In this document: piece after piece, positions 21,691 through 33,894 of the stretch
Position numbering within the stretch: position 1 is the first letter of the stretch
Layout: each line of letters opens with the position of its first letter
Source: Undaria pinnatifida
Taxonomy: Eukaryota > Sar > Phaeophyceae > Laminariales > Alariaceae
Assembly (NCBI GenBank): GCA_012845835.1
Contig: JABAKD010000026.1
Location: forward strand, 9,744,699-9,808,698
DNA length: 64,000 bases
Reading direction: 5' to 3'
The notes under the pieces: generated by a model
The model's database searches: none
Told to the model about the DNA's origin: nothing
Seen by the model: only the letters and a program-made list of their open reading frames with translations
Position numbers and translations under genes: made by a program

Positions 21691-23940
21691 ATATACACTC
21701 CAGCTGTGAGATCGCATATTTTGTCGAAGCTCATCTTTTTTGCAAGCTGCGTGCGATACTCCGATCGCGCGTATTGCGGGTTGTGTGTCCTCTTCAAGGA
21801 TATAGGTCGGCGACTCCCCTTGCAACTACAGTGTAGCTGTCAGGGTCAACAGGGCGATGTTAGTCAGTCTGTGCGCGGAAACTATAAAACCTGTTTCTGA
21901 GGGGGACAAAATCTGACAGCTGTGGAGGGAAATACATCGGTATATTTTTAAGTGAATCATGTAAGTCAAATAACCGGTGAGGGGAGGGCGGAGGTTTTAA
22001 GGACCTGGGGGTCTTATTTTGATTTTGATTAAAAGAGGGTGCGCGGGGGCGGGGGGGGAGTGAATCCTGTAGGTCGAATAACCGATGAGGGGAGGGCGGA
22101 GTTTTGAAGGACCTGGGGGCCTGATTTTTTTATCAAAACGGGGGGGAAGGGGGCGGGTGGGGCAGCTCAAGTTGTGCGTAGAAACTATAAACCCTTCAAG
22201 GGAACAATTGTGACGATTTTGGAAAGAATGCTCGAGGGAAGGGGGGGGGGGGGTCGGGACGGGCGGGGCAGTTTAATCTTGGCGTGCAAAGTATACACCC
22301 TTTAAGGAGATTATTGTGACGGTTTTGGAAAGAATGCTCCAGTTTATCCTGTATATCCTGCAATTCGTACAACCAGTGAGTAGAGGGCGGAGTGTTCGAG
22401 GGAGGGTGGGGCGGGGAGGTGGGTGGCGGAAGGGGGTGAAGAGCTTTAGGTCGCATAGATGTAGGGATTTGCGTTACCCGTGGTGCTAGGTCTAGGCGAT
22501 GGTGCGGGTGGCGGGGACGAAGAGGGTGTTGAGGGCGGGGGGACGGTGGAATTGCAGTGGCGGCATGGATGGCTCTATAAAGATAATGAGGTAATACACA
22601 GGGCGTGGAAGTGGTTATTTCATCTGGCGGATTTCGATATTAGGTGGGACGTTTGAGTAAGAGCGAGAAAGAGGAGGGGGCGGGGGGTCGAAACTCATAT
22701 TTGCAACATTGTGTTTGATACTCCGATCGCGCGTATATATAATAAATGTAGGGGCTTGTGATATGCGCGGTGCTAGGTCTAGGCGATCGTGCGGGTGGTG
22801 GGGAAGGTGGGGGCGATGGAGGGGGTGGGGCGGAGGGGCTGAATGAAATCTACGTCACGGATGGCTAGAAAGATAATGACGTGAGAGATGATATCAGCTG
22901 GCTGGTAGTGTTTACTACTCAGGCAGATTTTTTTATGTTAGGTGGGACGTTTGAACATGAGGGATCAGGGGGGGGGGGGGGGGGGGGGGGGGAGGCGGAC
23001 GGGACATTTCAATATGTGCGCGGAAACTCTAAACCTTTAAAGGGGGCAAATCTTACGGTTGTATCAAGAAGACATCCAGTTTTGTCACCTGCCTGGTAAG
23101 AATGTTCATTGTTCTAAAACGTTTGATGTTAGATGTAGTATGCAACCCAGGTTTTAGGTGTAACAAGGTTTGATGTTAGATGTAGTTTGCAACCCAGGTT
23201 TTAGGTGTAACAAGGTTTGATGTTAGATGTAGTTTGCAATCCAGTTTTTAGGTGTAGTAGACGACGTGTTGAAGCTTCATAATTTGTCGTTGTACATGGT
23301 TCGAAAGACAGATTAGTTCAGTCGATACGTACAATCATTTTTTGTTGGCATCGCTAACTGTAAGAAAGATATACACATTGTTAAATACAACAGGCGACGT
23401 GATGTGGTCATGCAATGTCACCGCCATTGAGCACGAAAGGGAGGAATGCGAATCGTCAGTTATTTGAAAGGAACACTTAGTGTACACTCGCTCGAATACG
23501 TTACTTCGTTAGTCATACTGCGTTGGCGTAGGTTTGGAAGTCGATCATGCAGACGGTATGTACGGGATACCCTACGTGATAGGTGGGTAGTGTGGTTTAC
23601 CGCAATTTTAACGAAAGACAGAATATTTCAAACGATAGGTACAATCATGTAGTTGCCTTTTTTTTACATCGCTAATTATAAGAAAGAGATGCATATTATT
23701 GCCAAAAACAACGGGCAAGAACACGCTTGCCATATGGTTGGGAGGCGATCATGCAGACGGTATGCACGGGATACTCTACGTAATAATTGGGTTGTGTGGT
23801 TTACCGCAATTTGAACATATCTGTCTGTACCTCCTTTTCACAGTATTATTGTCACAATGCATGATCTTACGCCCATGATTTTTACCGTGCCGGTGTGGGG
23901 CTCTGAGGTCGCCAACTCTAAGACAGATATACGTCATTCA
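21690..23940 (+). repeat. G-tract composite repeat, longest plus copy, head to tail
   Basis: The head starts after TATATTATAAAAATG at 21,677. A module with GGTGAGGGGAGGGCGGAG is duplicated at 21,952 and 22,062. G-run modules continue to about 23,100, with the longest run at 22,967-22,992. Then comes the tail with a 47-bp tandem block and two copies of a GCGATCATGCAGACGGTATG(C/T) module (about 23,541 and 23,747), ending near 23,940 at GCCAACTCTAAGACAGATAT. This copy best shows the full family layout. Confidence 0.85.
23122..23256 (+). repeat. 47-bp tandem repeat, about 3 copies
   Basis: The unit begins TTTGATGTTAGATGTAGT and contains GCAACCCAGGTTTTAGGTGT. The equivalent tail at about 6,299 has a single, more diverged copy, so the triplication is local to this copy. 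Confidence 0.9.
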
Positions 23941-24355
23941 TAACGATATTACGTAATATGTATGCAATATATCGTCTACATATCGCAGTATTTATTACAT
24001 ACACGGGAATTTATTGCGTGGATGATAATATATATCAGGTATATATAAGCTATATTACATGGATGTGTGTTTAGCGCCTGTATGGTGAGTTATACCGCCG
24101 CTTGAGTGAATAATGTAATATCCAAGCAAACTTTCGACATGTCTTCCGGCCAATTCGGCTCAATTTCAGGAGATTTTGTGACAATTTTCGCCGAAAATGT
24201 TGCATTTTTTCCAGCACCCAAAACCTCTTCCAATCTCGACGTATCTCGACACGGCGATCACGAAAAACTTAGTTTCAACTTTCAACTTCTTTCTTTGAAG
24301 AGGTTATGACCGAAAACGTAATTGGAAAAATTGCCCTGCACAGACCATATATAAC
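23941..24355. other. AT-rich spacer, no feature seen
   Basis: Contains TATATATC-type words and a 67-codon open frame with no recognisable domain. Confidence 0.4.
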
Positions 24356-24357
24356 AA

Positions 24358-25600
24358 AAAATGAAAATACACTCCCGCTGTGTGATCGAAGATTTCGTCG
24401 AAACTCATCTTTGCAAGCTGTGTGAGATACTCCGATCGCGCGTATTACGAGTTGTGTATCCTCATTAAGGATATAGGTCGGCGACTTCCCTTACAACTAC
24501 AGTGTAGCTATCAGGGTAAACAGGGTGATTTTAGTCAGTCTGTGCGCGGAAACTATAAAACCCGTTTCTGAGGGGGACAAAATCTGACAGCTGTGGAGGG
24601 AAATGTATCCCTTTATCAAGTGAATCTTGTAAGTCGAATAACCGGTGAGGGGGGGGGCGGAGTTTTGAAGGACGTGGGGACCTGGATTTGATCAAAAGCG
24701 AGCGGGTTTGGAGGGGGGGGGGGGGAGGAAGGGGGGGCAATTTGTGGATGTAAGCTATAAATCCTCTTAAGGGGATAAATCTGACCGCTTTGGAACAAAA
24801 AAACAAAAAAAAAGAAAAAAAAAAGTGCACCAGTTTATTATTGGGCGGGGGGGGGGGTTGGGGCGGGGGGGGTTCGTGTGGGGCAGCTCAATATGTGCGT
24901 GGAAACTATTCATTTTTTTGAGGGGATAAATGTGACGGTTTTGGAAGTAAAGCATCAGTTTATCATGTTTATCCTGGGGTAAGTCGTACGATCAGTGAGT
25001 AGAGAGAGGGTGGAGTGTTCGACGGGGTGGGGTTGGGATGGGTTGGGGGGGAGGGGGGGGGGGGGGAGGGGGGGGGGGGAGGGGGCGGGGCGGGGGGGGG
25101 AAGGAAGGGTTTTAGGTGAGGGGTTTGTTATACGTGTGGTGCTAGGTCTAGGCGATGTTGCGGGTGATGGGGAAGAAGGGGGCGTTCGGGGCGGGGGGGG
25201 GGGGGGGGGGGGGGGAGCAGCGGCATGGATGGCTCTCGAAAGATAATGAGGTGATATCCTGCACGTGAAGTGTTTATTTATCTGGCGGATTTCGATATTT
25301 GGTGGGGCGTTTGAGCAAGGGAGAGCGAGAGGGGGAGGGAGGGGGGGAGAATTGTTTAGGAGGTTTAGGTCACAAGAAATCTAATACACTTCGGCTGTGA
25401 GATTAAAGATTTGTAGGGGCTTGTTATACGCGTGGTGCAAGGTCTGGGCGATCGTGCGGGCGGTTGGAAAAGAGGGGGCGTTGGAGGGGGGGGGGGGTGG
25501 GGGGAAAAATAATTGAAAACTACGTCATGGATGGCAAGAAAGATAATGACGTGATATCAACTGCGTACAGGTGTTTATTACTCTGGCCGATTTCATAGAC
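24358..25600 (+). repeat. G-tract composite repeat, plus copy
   Basis: Head at 24,361-24,500, G-run modules to about 25,500 (runs near 24,712, 24,846, 25,060 and 25,195), an A-rich insertion at 24,786-24,824, and a second weak head at 25,383. It ends abruptly near 25,600, just before the foldback element. Confidence 0.85.
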
Positions 25601-25620
25601 CATATATATTGTCAGCTGAT

Positions 25621-25629
25621 AAATAATAT
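25621..25629. other. Possible target-site duplication of the foldback element (left)
   Basis: AAATAATAT, matching 27,148-27,156 exactly. It is AT-rich, so chance is possible. Confidence 0.5.
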
Positions 25630-27147
25630 GTAATAGGGAAAACGGCAGAAAGCGGTAGACCGAATCCATTCCGCGTCACCGTGCGATACAGCAGAATACA
25701 GTTTTGACCCCGATCCGCCACGTTGATTGGTCAACTCAACCGCGTACCCGTTTCTGACCAACTCCTTGTGGTACATCGCACCGCAGGTTTTCTCTACGGC
25801 CGTCGGCCTTTCCTGACGTGATCCATACCGCTTTCTGTCCGAAGATAATAAAAGCGGACCGACTTGACCCGAGGATTTTCACGGCCCAAAGCCTTTCAAT
25901 TTCAACCATAGGCGCCACGCTTTCATATGTCGGATTCCTTCAGAGCCATCATTGCAGCAGCCCTTAGGCACAACCCGAACCCGTGCTCAACCATACACAG
26001 CCAGCACCTCCCACGTACACGTTTTTATGTATGGCGGGGAACGGCTGGGGCAAAGGGGCAAAGAGAGAGTGGCAGTCAGGCTAAACACGGGGCACCCTCT
26101 TGGCCCACACATACACCCGATGACGTCCGCCTTGCACGTTCGTACACCGCGTTCTGTTAACACTCCACGCAGGAAGAGGACGCCACCACTTAAACTTGGT
26201 AGTTAAGAACTTGGGCTCACTTGAGATGACCGAAAACAAAACTACAATGCACTACCCATCAGCTGAAACCTATAAATGATGCCCCACAAAAAAATATGTG
26301 TAAGAACCGAGCCTCGGGCAAAAACGAGATCCGTCATCTACCTTTAGTCGTACGCTGCTGGTTATGTACGAAACAACGGCTTTCGACTGTTGAAATGTGG
26401 GCCTTGAAATAATCAGGAGTATGTGGCATGTAGTCTTGTATGACCAGGGCTACGGTAGGGGGGGTACCCCCGTTTTCACTGGTGTGTTTGAGCAACTCGC
26501 ACGAGTAGCTCTGTACCCTACGGATGAAGATGGTTTAGACACTTGGTTTGGCGCAGCTTAGATCACCTTTGCATTGCGGATTGATTCCGTCAACGTAAAA
26601 CATAAAGAAAACGTAAGATTGCAAAAAAAACAAAGGGGTTACTCGCGCGAGTGACCCCTAGCCACTGAAATTAAAGGCCCAAAAGGGGACCCCCCTACCG
26701 TAGCCTGGGTCGTATATAGCCTTCTAGCTACAGGTAGGCGTACCCACCTCTTCAGATGTCGTTGGCGGGTGGACGTGTGGGCCAAGCGGGTGGCCGCGTT
26801 TAGCGGGGCTGTCACTCCCTCTTTGTTCATTTGCTTCAGCCTTTCCTTGCCTTGCATACATACGTATACGTGGGATGCGCGAAGGTTACGCAGGGGTTCG
26901 TGCTGTGCCGAAAGGGTGTTGCATTGACGGATCTCAAACGATCCGAAATATGAATGCGTGCAGTTCTATGCATTCTATATAATAACGTGGCGCCCATGGT
27001 TGAGATTCGATCGGAAATTGGGCCACCTCAGAAAGATTGAGTTGACCAATCAACGTCGCGGATCGGGGTCACACCGTTCGGCGTGCTCTGCTGTACCGCA
27101 CGGTGGCGCGGAATGGTTGCGATATACCGCTTTCTGCCGTATTCCCG
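25630..27147. mobile_element. Foldback (long inverted repeat) element, about 1.5 kb
   Basis: The two halves are inverted copies. The left arm (25,635-26,515) and the reverse complement of the right arm (27,147-26,637) share, in order, ACGGCAGAAAGCGGTA, CATTCCGCG, CACCGTGCG, GACCCCGATCCGC, ACGTTGATTGGTCAACTCAA, CAACCAT(A/G)GGCGCCACG, CTTGGCCCACAC and GGCTACGGTAGGGG. The left arm has extra sequence, including about 100 bp near 25,760-25,890. A 9-bp direct repeat (AAATAATAT) flanks it, adjacent on the right and about 5 bp outside the clear homology on the left. Long inverted arms with a 9-bp duplication resemble Mutator-like or foldback elements. No transposase is encoded. Confidence 0.78.
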
Positions 27148-27164
27148 AAATAATATAACCCAAC

Positions 27165-28820
27165 CTAAGCCAAACGAAGTATGACTAACGGGGTAACGTC
27201 ACTGAGCGCAGGTGCACCAAGCGTTTCTTACAAAACACTGACGACGCACTTCTCCCTCTCGTGCTCAATGGGGGTCACATTGCATGACCACACCACCACG
27301 CCTGTTGTATTTTGCAACATGTATCTCGTATATACAGCGATGTCAGAAAATACTGGTAACTGCATGGTTGTATATTCAATATTGCGATCCATGTATAACA
27401 ACGAGTTAAAAGGCTTTAACACGTTCTTTACCACACCTAAAGATTGCGTTACGTACCCCATCTAACACCAAATACTTTATAATGATAAGCAATACAAGGC
27501 AGGTGATAAAGAGGGATGTCTTCTTGCTACAATCGTCAAGTTCGTCCCATTCAAGGGTTTATGGTTTCCGCGAACATATTAAAGTGTCCCGTCCGCCCCC
27601 CCCCTCTGCCCCCCCCCCCCCCCCGACCCCTCTTGTTCAAACGCCCCTCCAAAACAAAAACCTGCTAAAGTAGTAAACACTACCAGCAGGCTAATATCAC
27701 CTTTTTATCATTCTGTTCATCAAACATCCACTCTTCTAGAATAATAAACATTACCAGGCAGGTGATATAAAAAGATATCTTCTTGCTACAACCGTCAGAT
27801 TTGTCCCCTTTAAGGATTTACACTTTCCGCGCAGGTATTGAAGTGTCCCGCCCGATCCCCCCATCCCCCCGATCCCTCTTGTTCAAACGCCCCACCTGAA
27901 ATCAAAAACCTGCCTGAGAGTAGTAAACACTACCAGCCAGCTGATATCACCTCATTATCTACTGGCCATCCATACCGTATCTTCAATTCATCCCCCCCTC
28001 CCCCCCCCATTTTCTTTCCCCGTTTTCCATTGTTCAAACGCTCCGCTTACGATCGAAATCAGCCAGAGTAATTAACACTTCTACGCAATTGATATCTCGT
28101 CATTATCTTTCTAGGCATCCATGACTTAGCTTTTATTCACCCCCCCCCCCCCCCCCCTAGCATCCCCTCCTTCCCCACCACCCGCAATATCGCCTAGACC
28201 TAGCACCACTAATTTCGTTCCTTCCCCCCTCCCCTCCCCAACGCCCCCTCCTTCCCCACCACCCGCATCATCGCCTTGACCTAGGACTACGCGTTGGCAA
28301 ACCCCTGCATCAATGCGACCGAAAGATCTTGGTTTAGATAACCCTTTCTGCCCCCCCCCCCCCCCCCCCCCCCCCCCTTCCCCCCCCCCTCCCGTCCCCC
28401 CCTGGAACGCTCCGCTGTCTTCTCACGGGTTGTGCGACTTACAGGATAGAATTTATAGCTTCCACGCACAGATTGAGCTACCCCACCCGTCACCCCCCCC
28501 CCCCCCCCCCTCTTGACCAAACCCAGGCCCCCACATCCTTAAAAACTCCGACCTCCCTTCACCGTTGGTTCGACTTACAGGACTCATTTGATAAACTGAT
28601 GCATTTACTTCCACAGCTGTCAGATTTTTTTTCCCCCTCACAAAACGGGTTGTATAGTTTCCGCGCACAGACAGACTAACATCACCCTGTTGACCCTGAT
28701 AGCTACACTGAAGTTGCAAGGGGAGTCGACGACCTGTACCCTAAATGAGGACATACAACCCGTCATACGCGCGATCATGGCATCACACACAGATTGCAAA
28801 GATGAGTGTGCTTTCATTTT
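27165..28820 (-). repeat. G-tract composite repeat, minus copy, tail to head
   Basis: The tail module (27,165-27,480; GTCACATTGCATGACCACACC at about 27,272) is followed by C-run modules (27,595-28,510) and the head at 28,610-28,820. Tandem modules around ACCAG(C/G)(C/A)AGGTGATATAAA and ATCACCTCATTATCT repeat about every 250 bp. The layout mirrors 21,690-23,940. Confidence 0.85.
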
Positions 28821-29119
28821 AATAACAACCACTTCAGATTACAAAGATACTATATACTACCAGGTATAAACTATCTACGAGTATCAAGTGTTACATTTCA
28901 AATATTTATATATATAAAAAATGTTGCAATCATTAAAATATGAAATACCATTAGATCAACGAAGCTAGAGGGGAGACATTTGCCTTTCGACACGAAACCG
29001 TACAAAACACTTTGTGAACCGTGCGAAACCGCGACCTCAGAGTATCGTTCCGGAGCCTACAGAAACACTGTTTCAAATTGACGGCACCGCAAAATAACCG
29101 GTCCAATGGATTTTGACTT

Positions 29120-29600
29120 CATGCACACAGTGCTATGGGGTTTCGATTATGTTCCTACGGTGCGTGCGGTTTTAGGAAATCAAGAATCCTACGTCGCGGC
29201 GTGGTGCGTTTTTCACATATTGTAAATCCTACGGTGCGGTTTTGGGATATTGAAAATCCTACGGTGAGGTTAAATGCTGTGATATATCCTACGGTGTGGT
29301 TTGGTGCGGCTTTGAAAAAAATATTCCTACGGTGAGGTTCGGAGCGGTTTCCAAAAATAGTAAACGCTATGGTGCGGTTCGGTGTTTTCAGCAATCCTAC
29401 GGTACGGTTCGGAGCGGTTCTCAGAAATAAAGAATCTTACGGTGCGCTGCGGGTCGGGTTCGAAAAAGGAAAACTCCTACGGTGCGATTCGGTACGGGTA
29501 ACCGCAGCTAAATGCACCGAGCATGCAGGAAGAACCGCAATGTAAAGAACCGCGCCAAACTGCACTGAACCGACAGGAAAAACCGCACCGTAAAGAACCC
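29120..29600. repeat. Degenerate CCTACGGTGCGGTT repeat block with inverted end
   Basis: At least nine variants of CCTACGGTG(C/A)GGTT spaced about 30-60 bp apart, with G(A/G)GCGGTT between them. The last 100 bp contain the complement (AACCGCACCGTAAAGAACC), so the block can fold on itself. The same words occur at 47,080-47,180, 44,675-44,735, 45,505-45,590 and in the two CTG blocks. Confidence 0.8.
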
Positions 29601-29606
29601 TTCAAT

Positions 29607-29690
29607 TTATGACGGTCGCTCCGCTGGTCTAGTGGTTACCCTCCATTTCTTTGCACGACGAAGTTGCAAATGATAACATGAACGACTCGA
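29607..29690 (+). other. tRNA-like pol III promoter fragment (SINE head candidate)
   Basis: CGCTCCGCTGGTCTAGTGGTTACCC (15 of its central bases fit a canonical tRNA A box). A B-box match downstream (CGACTCGAACCGCC) is weak, and no cloverleaf forms clearly. The start resembles the heads of the SINEs at 18.2 and 46.6 kb. Confidence 0.4.
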
Positions 29691-30010
29691 ACCGCCTCCA
29701 GAATCATACACCCAGAAACCCATTTCGACACTTGAAACAGCAGCGCAAACACCCCAGCATAGAACCATCGCACCAGGCCACGCCGCACGCGCAAAAAAGG
29801 CAGGCACAAAGAAGACCACACAGCAGGCATGTCCCTGATGGATTTTGCCGGGAGAATCACGTCGTTAAAACGCGTTTCTTTTTCAAATTTTGGACATTCC
29901 CATCATTCCGTTGCCATTTATTTTACAGCATGTCACGTACATACGGAATTTTGTTCTGTGCGCCGTGACTGCTCTGTCCATAATATAAAATATGAAAATG
30001 CTCTGTCAAT
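29691..30010. other. Unassigned
   Basis: Both strands have open frames around 70-105 codons with no domain. It may be the body of a diverged retroposon behind the tRNA-like head. Confidence 0.3.
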
Positions 30011-30014
30011 TTTA

Positions 30015-30730
30015 TAAAAGTTAAAATACATTCCAGCTGTGAGATCGAATATTTTGTCGAAACTCATCTTTGCAAGCTGTGTGTGATACTCCGATCGCGC
30101 GTATTACGGGTTGTGTGTCCTCATTAAGGATGTAGGTCGGCGACTCCCCTCGCAACTACAGTGTAGCTGTCAGGGTCAACAGGGTGATGCTAGTCTGTCT
30201 GTGCGCGGAAACTATAAAACCCGTTTCTGAGGGGGACAAAATCTGACAGCTGTGGAAGGAATTGCATCAGTTTATCAAGTGAATCCTGTAAGTCGAATAA
30301 CCGGTGAGGGGAGGGCGGCGTTTTTAAGGACGTGGGGGCCTGATTTTGATCAAAAAGGGGGGCGGGAGGGGGGGAGGGGGGGGAAGGGACGGGTGGAGCA
30401 GGTCTATTTGTGCGTGGAAACTATAAATATTTCTTGTGGGGGAGGGGGAGGAATGTGGCGGGGGGGGCCGGGGGCGGGAGAGGAGGGCGTTAGGTCGCAT
30501 TGATGTAGGGGTTTGCTATACGCATGGTGCTAGGTCTAGGCGATAGTGCGTGTGGTGGGTGGAAAGGAGGGGCGTTCAGGACGGGGGTGGGTGGGAATTT
30601 CAGCAGCGGCATGGACGGCTCTGAAACGATAACGAGGCGATATCCAGGGCGTGGAAGTATTTATTACTCTGGCGGATTTCGATAGTAGGTGGGGCGTTTA
30701 CGCAAGAGGAAGCGAGTGAGAAAGAAAATT
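30015..30730 (+). repeat. G-tract composite repeat, plus copy
   Basis: Head at 30,020-30,160 with TATAAAAG just upstream; modules with moderate G runs (30,356-30,390, 30,435-30,485) and the GGTGCTAGGTCTAGGCGA word at 30,526. No tail module. Confidence 0.85.
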
Positions 30731-31020
30731 AATAAAAAAATCAATATATCGCATATGAAACGAGCAAGTAAGTACCGTCTCCGCATGCATCTGGCTTCAC
30801 GTCACACACCCGCCCACCTCGGTGATGTGTGGTTAGAACAGGGTCAATCTTTGAAAATATCATAAACCTGACGAGATGGATGCTTTTTGGGTTGACATGT
30901 TTTGTTTTCGGAGACAGACCCTGCCTGATTTGTTTTTGCAAAAAAGACGGCGCGGGCGGCGGGCGGCGGCATAACGCAGCGCAGGACACAAACATGCACA
31001 GACCAAGATAGATATCAAAC

Positions 31021-32575
31021 CTTTTAGAACAATAAACGTTCCCAAGCAGGTGATATAAAGGGATGCCTTCTTGCCACAACCGTCACATTTGCCCCCTTTA
31101 ACGGTTAGAGTTTCCGCGCACATATTGAAATGTCCCGTCCGCCCCCCCCCCGCCCCCCCCCCCCTGAACCCGCTTGTTATAACGCCCCACCTGACATAAA
31201 AAATCTGCCAGAGTAGTAAACACTACCAGCCAGCTGATATCATCGCTCACGTCATTATCTTTCTAGCCGTCCATGACGTAACTTTCATTCATCCCCTCCG
31301 CCCTCCCCCTTCAACGCCCCCACATTCCCCACCACCCGCACGATCGCCTAGACCTAGCACCGCGCATGTAGCAAGCCCCTACATTTATTATAAATACGCG
31401 CGATCGGAGTATCACACACAATGCTGCAAAGATGAGTTTCGACCCCCCGCCCCCTCCTCTTTCTCGCTCTTACTCAAACGTCCCACCTAATATCGAAATC
31501 CGCCAGATGAAGTAACCATTTCCACGCCCTGTGTATTACCTCAATATCTTTATAGAGCCATCCATGCCGCCGCTGCAATTCCCCCGCCCTCCCGCCCTCA
31601 ACACCCCCTTCGTTCCCGCCACCCGCACCATCGCCTAGACCTAGCACCACGCGTAACGCAAACCCCTACATCTATACGACCTTAAGCCCTTCCTCCCCTT
31701 CCGCCACCCCTTACCTCCCCACCTCCCCGCCCCACCCCCACTCCCTCGAACACTCCGCCCTCTACTCACTGGTTGTACGGAGTTGCAGGATATACATGAT
31801 AAACTGGTGCATTCTTTCCAAAACCGTCACATTTATCTCCTTAAAGAATCTATACTTTGCACGCATATATTAAGCTGCCCCGCCCGTCCCGACCCCCCCC
31901 CCCCCCCACCCTTCACTTGTGCATTCTTGCCGAAACCGTCAGATTTATCTCCTTGAAGGTTTATAGTTTCTACGCACAACTTGAGCTGCCACACCCGCCC
32001 CCCGCCCCCGCCAGTCTTCCCCCCCCGCCGCCCTTCTGCCCTTTTTGATCAAAATCAGGCCCCCAGGTCCTTCAACCCTCCGCCTTCCCTTCACCGGTTA
32101 TTCGACTCACAGGATTCATTTCCTTTTCCCCTGCCCCCACCCCCCGCCCTTTTTAATCAAAATCAGACCCCCAGGTCCTTCAACCTTCGCCCTCCCCTCA
32201 CCGGTTATTTGACTTACAGGATTCCCTTGAAAATAAACTGATGCATTTCCCTCCACAGCTGTCAGATTTTGTCCCCCTCAGAAACGGGTTTTATAGTTTC
32301 CGCGCACAGACTGACTAACATCGCCCTGTTGACCCTGATAGCTACACTGTAGTCGCAAGGGCAGTCGTCGACCTATATCCTTAATGAGGACACACAACCC
32401 GCAATACGCGCGTTTTGAGTATCACACACAGCTCGCAGAGATGAGTTTCGACAAAACATTCGATCTCACAGCTAGATTGCATTTGAATTTTGTAACATGG
32501 ACTGACTAACATCACCCTGTTGACCCTGATAGCTACACTGCAGTTGCAAGGGGAGTCGCCGACCCATATCCAAGA
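31021..32575 (-). repeat. G-tract composite repeat, minus copy, plus an extra head fragment
   Basis: C-run modules from 31,140 to 32,160, head at 32,260-32,480. A second partial head (ACTGACTAACATCACCCTGT to GTCGCCGACCCATATCC, 32,500-32,571) is joined directly to the SINE that follows. A duplicated module (CAGGCCCCCAGGTCCTTCAA) occurs at 32,056 and 32,166. Confidence 0.85.
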
Positions 32576-32577
32576 CC

Positions 32578-32880
32578 AGTCGCCCATGAGGCATATCAGG
32601 TTATCCTCGAGCCTGGTACAGGTCAGTTTCGTGAGTTCGAATCCCCCCGAGTGCATACTCGTATAAACTCGTGGGGACTTTTTCTTGTGCACCAATTGAC
32701 TTGCGGAAAGCGCGAGAGCGTGAGTCAGCAACACTCGATGAAAATCGACGAGCAGTGGGATTGCTGAACCCTATGCGCCGTAAAAATTGAAGGCAAGAAC
32801 CGGGGGGGAGAAGGGACGACACCTGTGTCCACGGCTTGTCCAGAAGCTATAAAGAAGAAGTGTGCAAAAAAAAACTTGAA
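32578..32880 (+). repeat. tRNA-derived SINE, copy at 32.6 kb
   Basis: The head holds a B-box-like GAGTTCGAATCC (32,631-32,642) and the A-box side TATCAGGTTATCCTCGAGCC. The body includes ACTTGCGGAAAGCGCGAGAG, GATTGCTGAACCCTATGCG and GGGGGAGAAGGGACGAC, with an A run at 32,864-32,872. It is about 85% similar by eye to 46,611-46,930. Confidence 0.85.
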
Positions 32881-32884
32881 ATCT

Positions 32885-33015
32885 AAAAATCCTTAACAAG
32901 GGCACACAACCCATAATACGCGCGATCGGTGTAACACACACAGCTTGCAAACATGAGTTTTGACAAAATATTCGATCTCACAGCTAGAGTGTGTTTTAAT
33001 TTTTATACTGTTGAC
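32885..33015 (-). repeat. Composite-repeat head fragment
   Basis: ACACAACCCATAATACGCGC through GAGTTTTGACAAAATATTCG to the T-rich end; only the head is present. Confidence 0.8.
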
Positions 33016-33079
33016 AGAGGAGTCACAGCGCACGGAAAAAATCCGTATGTACGCGACATGCGGTAAATAAAAAGTAACG

Positions 33080-33240
33080 GAACGAGGGATGGCCCTGCTG
33101 AGAGCGCCTAGCAGCGTGGGCAGGTACATTTCGACGCGAGTCGACGAGGGAAGAAATTGCTGAACTCTTCTCACTATCAAAGTAAAGGCACGTGCCGTAG
33201 TGAGCGGGGGGGAGGAAGGCCCGGTATGTGACTCTGAATC
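33080..33240 (+). repeat. SINE body fragment
   Basis: GCGCCTAGCAGCGTGGGCAG, TTCGACGCGAGTCGACGAGG, AAATTGCTGAACTC and GGCACGTGCCG match the body of the minus-strand SINE at 17,980-18,140. No pol III head is recognised at its 5' side. Confidence 0.7.
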
Positions 33241-33890
33241 TGAGTTACTACCGTGTGAGGGAGTGGGAGAGTGGTGCAATCATAATAAATGAAATGAAGA
33301 AGAAAAATATAAAAAGTTGAGGCTCCTACGCTTACGCGCTATGGTTATATGGCAATGGTTCCAAAGCTGAACTACTACTACTGTATTACTACTATCATTT
33401 CAGCTGTGTGTATCAGGTCGAGCACAAGAACGCAGTAGATAAAATCAGTTATGAGTTTTGCCCCTCGTTCTCATATTTCTTGTCATGCGTGCATAAGTCA
33501 TTTTCTGGGTTAATATTTAATGAATCACCCGTAGAGGAAGACGACACCGAGGCTCCGTACTATATGTGTCTGCCATTTATGCATGCTTATCCATGCCCAC
33601 AATGGCAGGGTCTGCGCCTGATCTAGCCGTGTTGTTGTTATCCTACCAGTATGTTCACGGAGACAGCCACCAATATCCTCCGGGTCTCGGCCTTCCCGCG
33701 TTGCAACGCTATGTTCACATGCTACATTTATCATTGCTTGTTACAGTTTCAGCTAACTAATGAGAATGAAGGTGTTTATAATGCAAGGAGGATAGAAAGG
33801 TGGGTCTGCACCCGTCATGAATGCATGTGGGTCCGCACCCAGCATGGACTGATCTGTAACCTTTGGGATCGCTGTTTCTGTCTCCCACCC
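33241..33890. other. No recognisable feature
   Basis: Several overlapping open frames of 65-90 codons on both strands, none with a domain. The phrase GGGTC(T/C)GCACCC is used twice near 33,805 and 33,831. Confidence 0.4.
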
Positions 33891-33894
33891 AATA

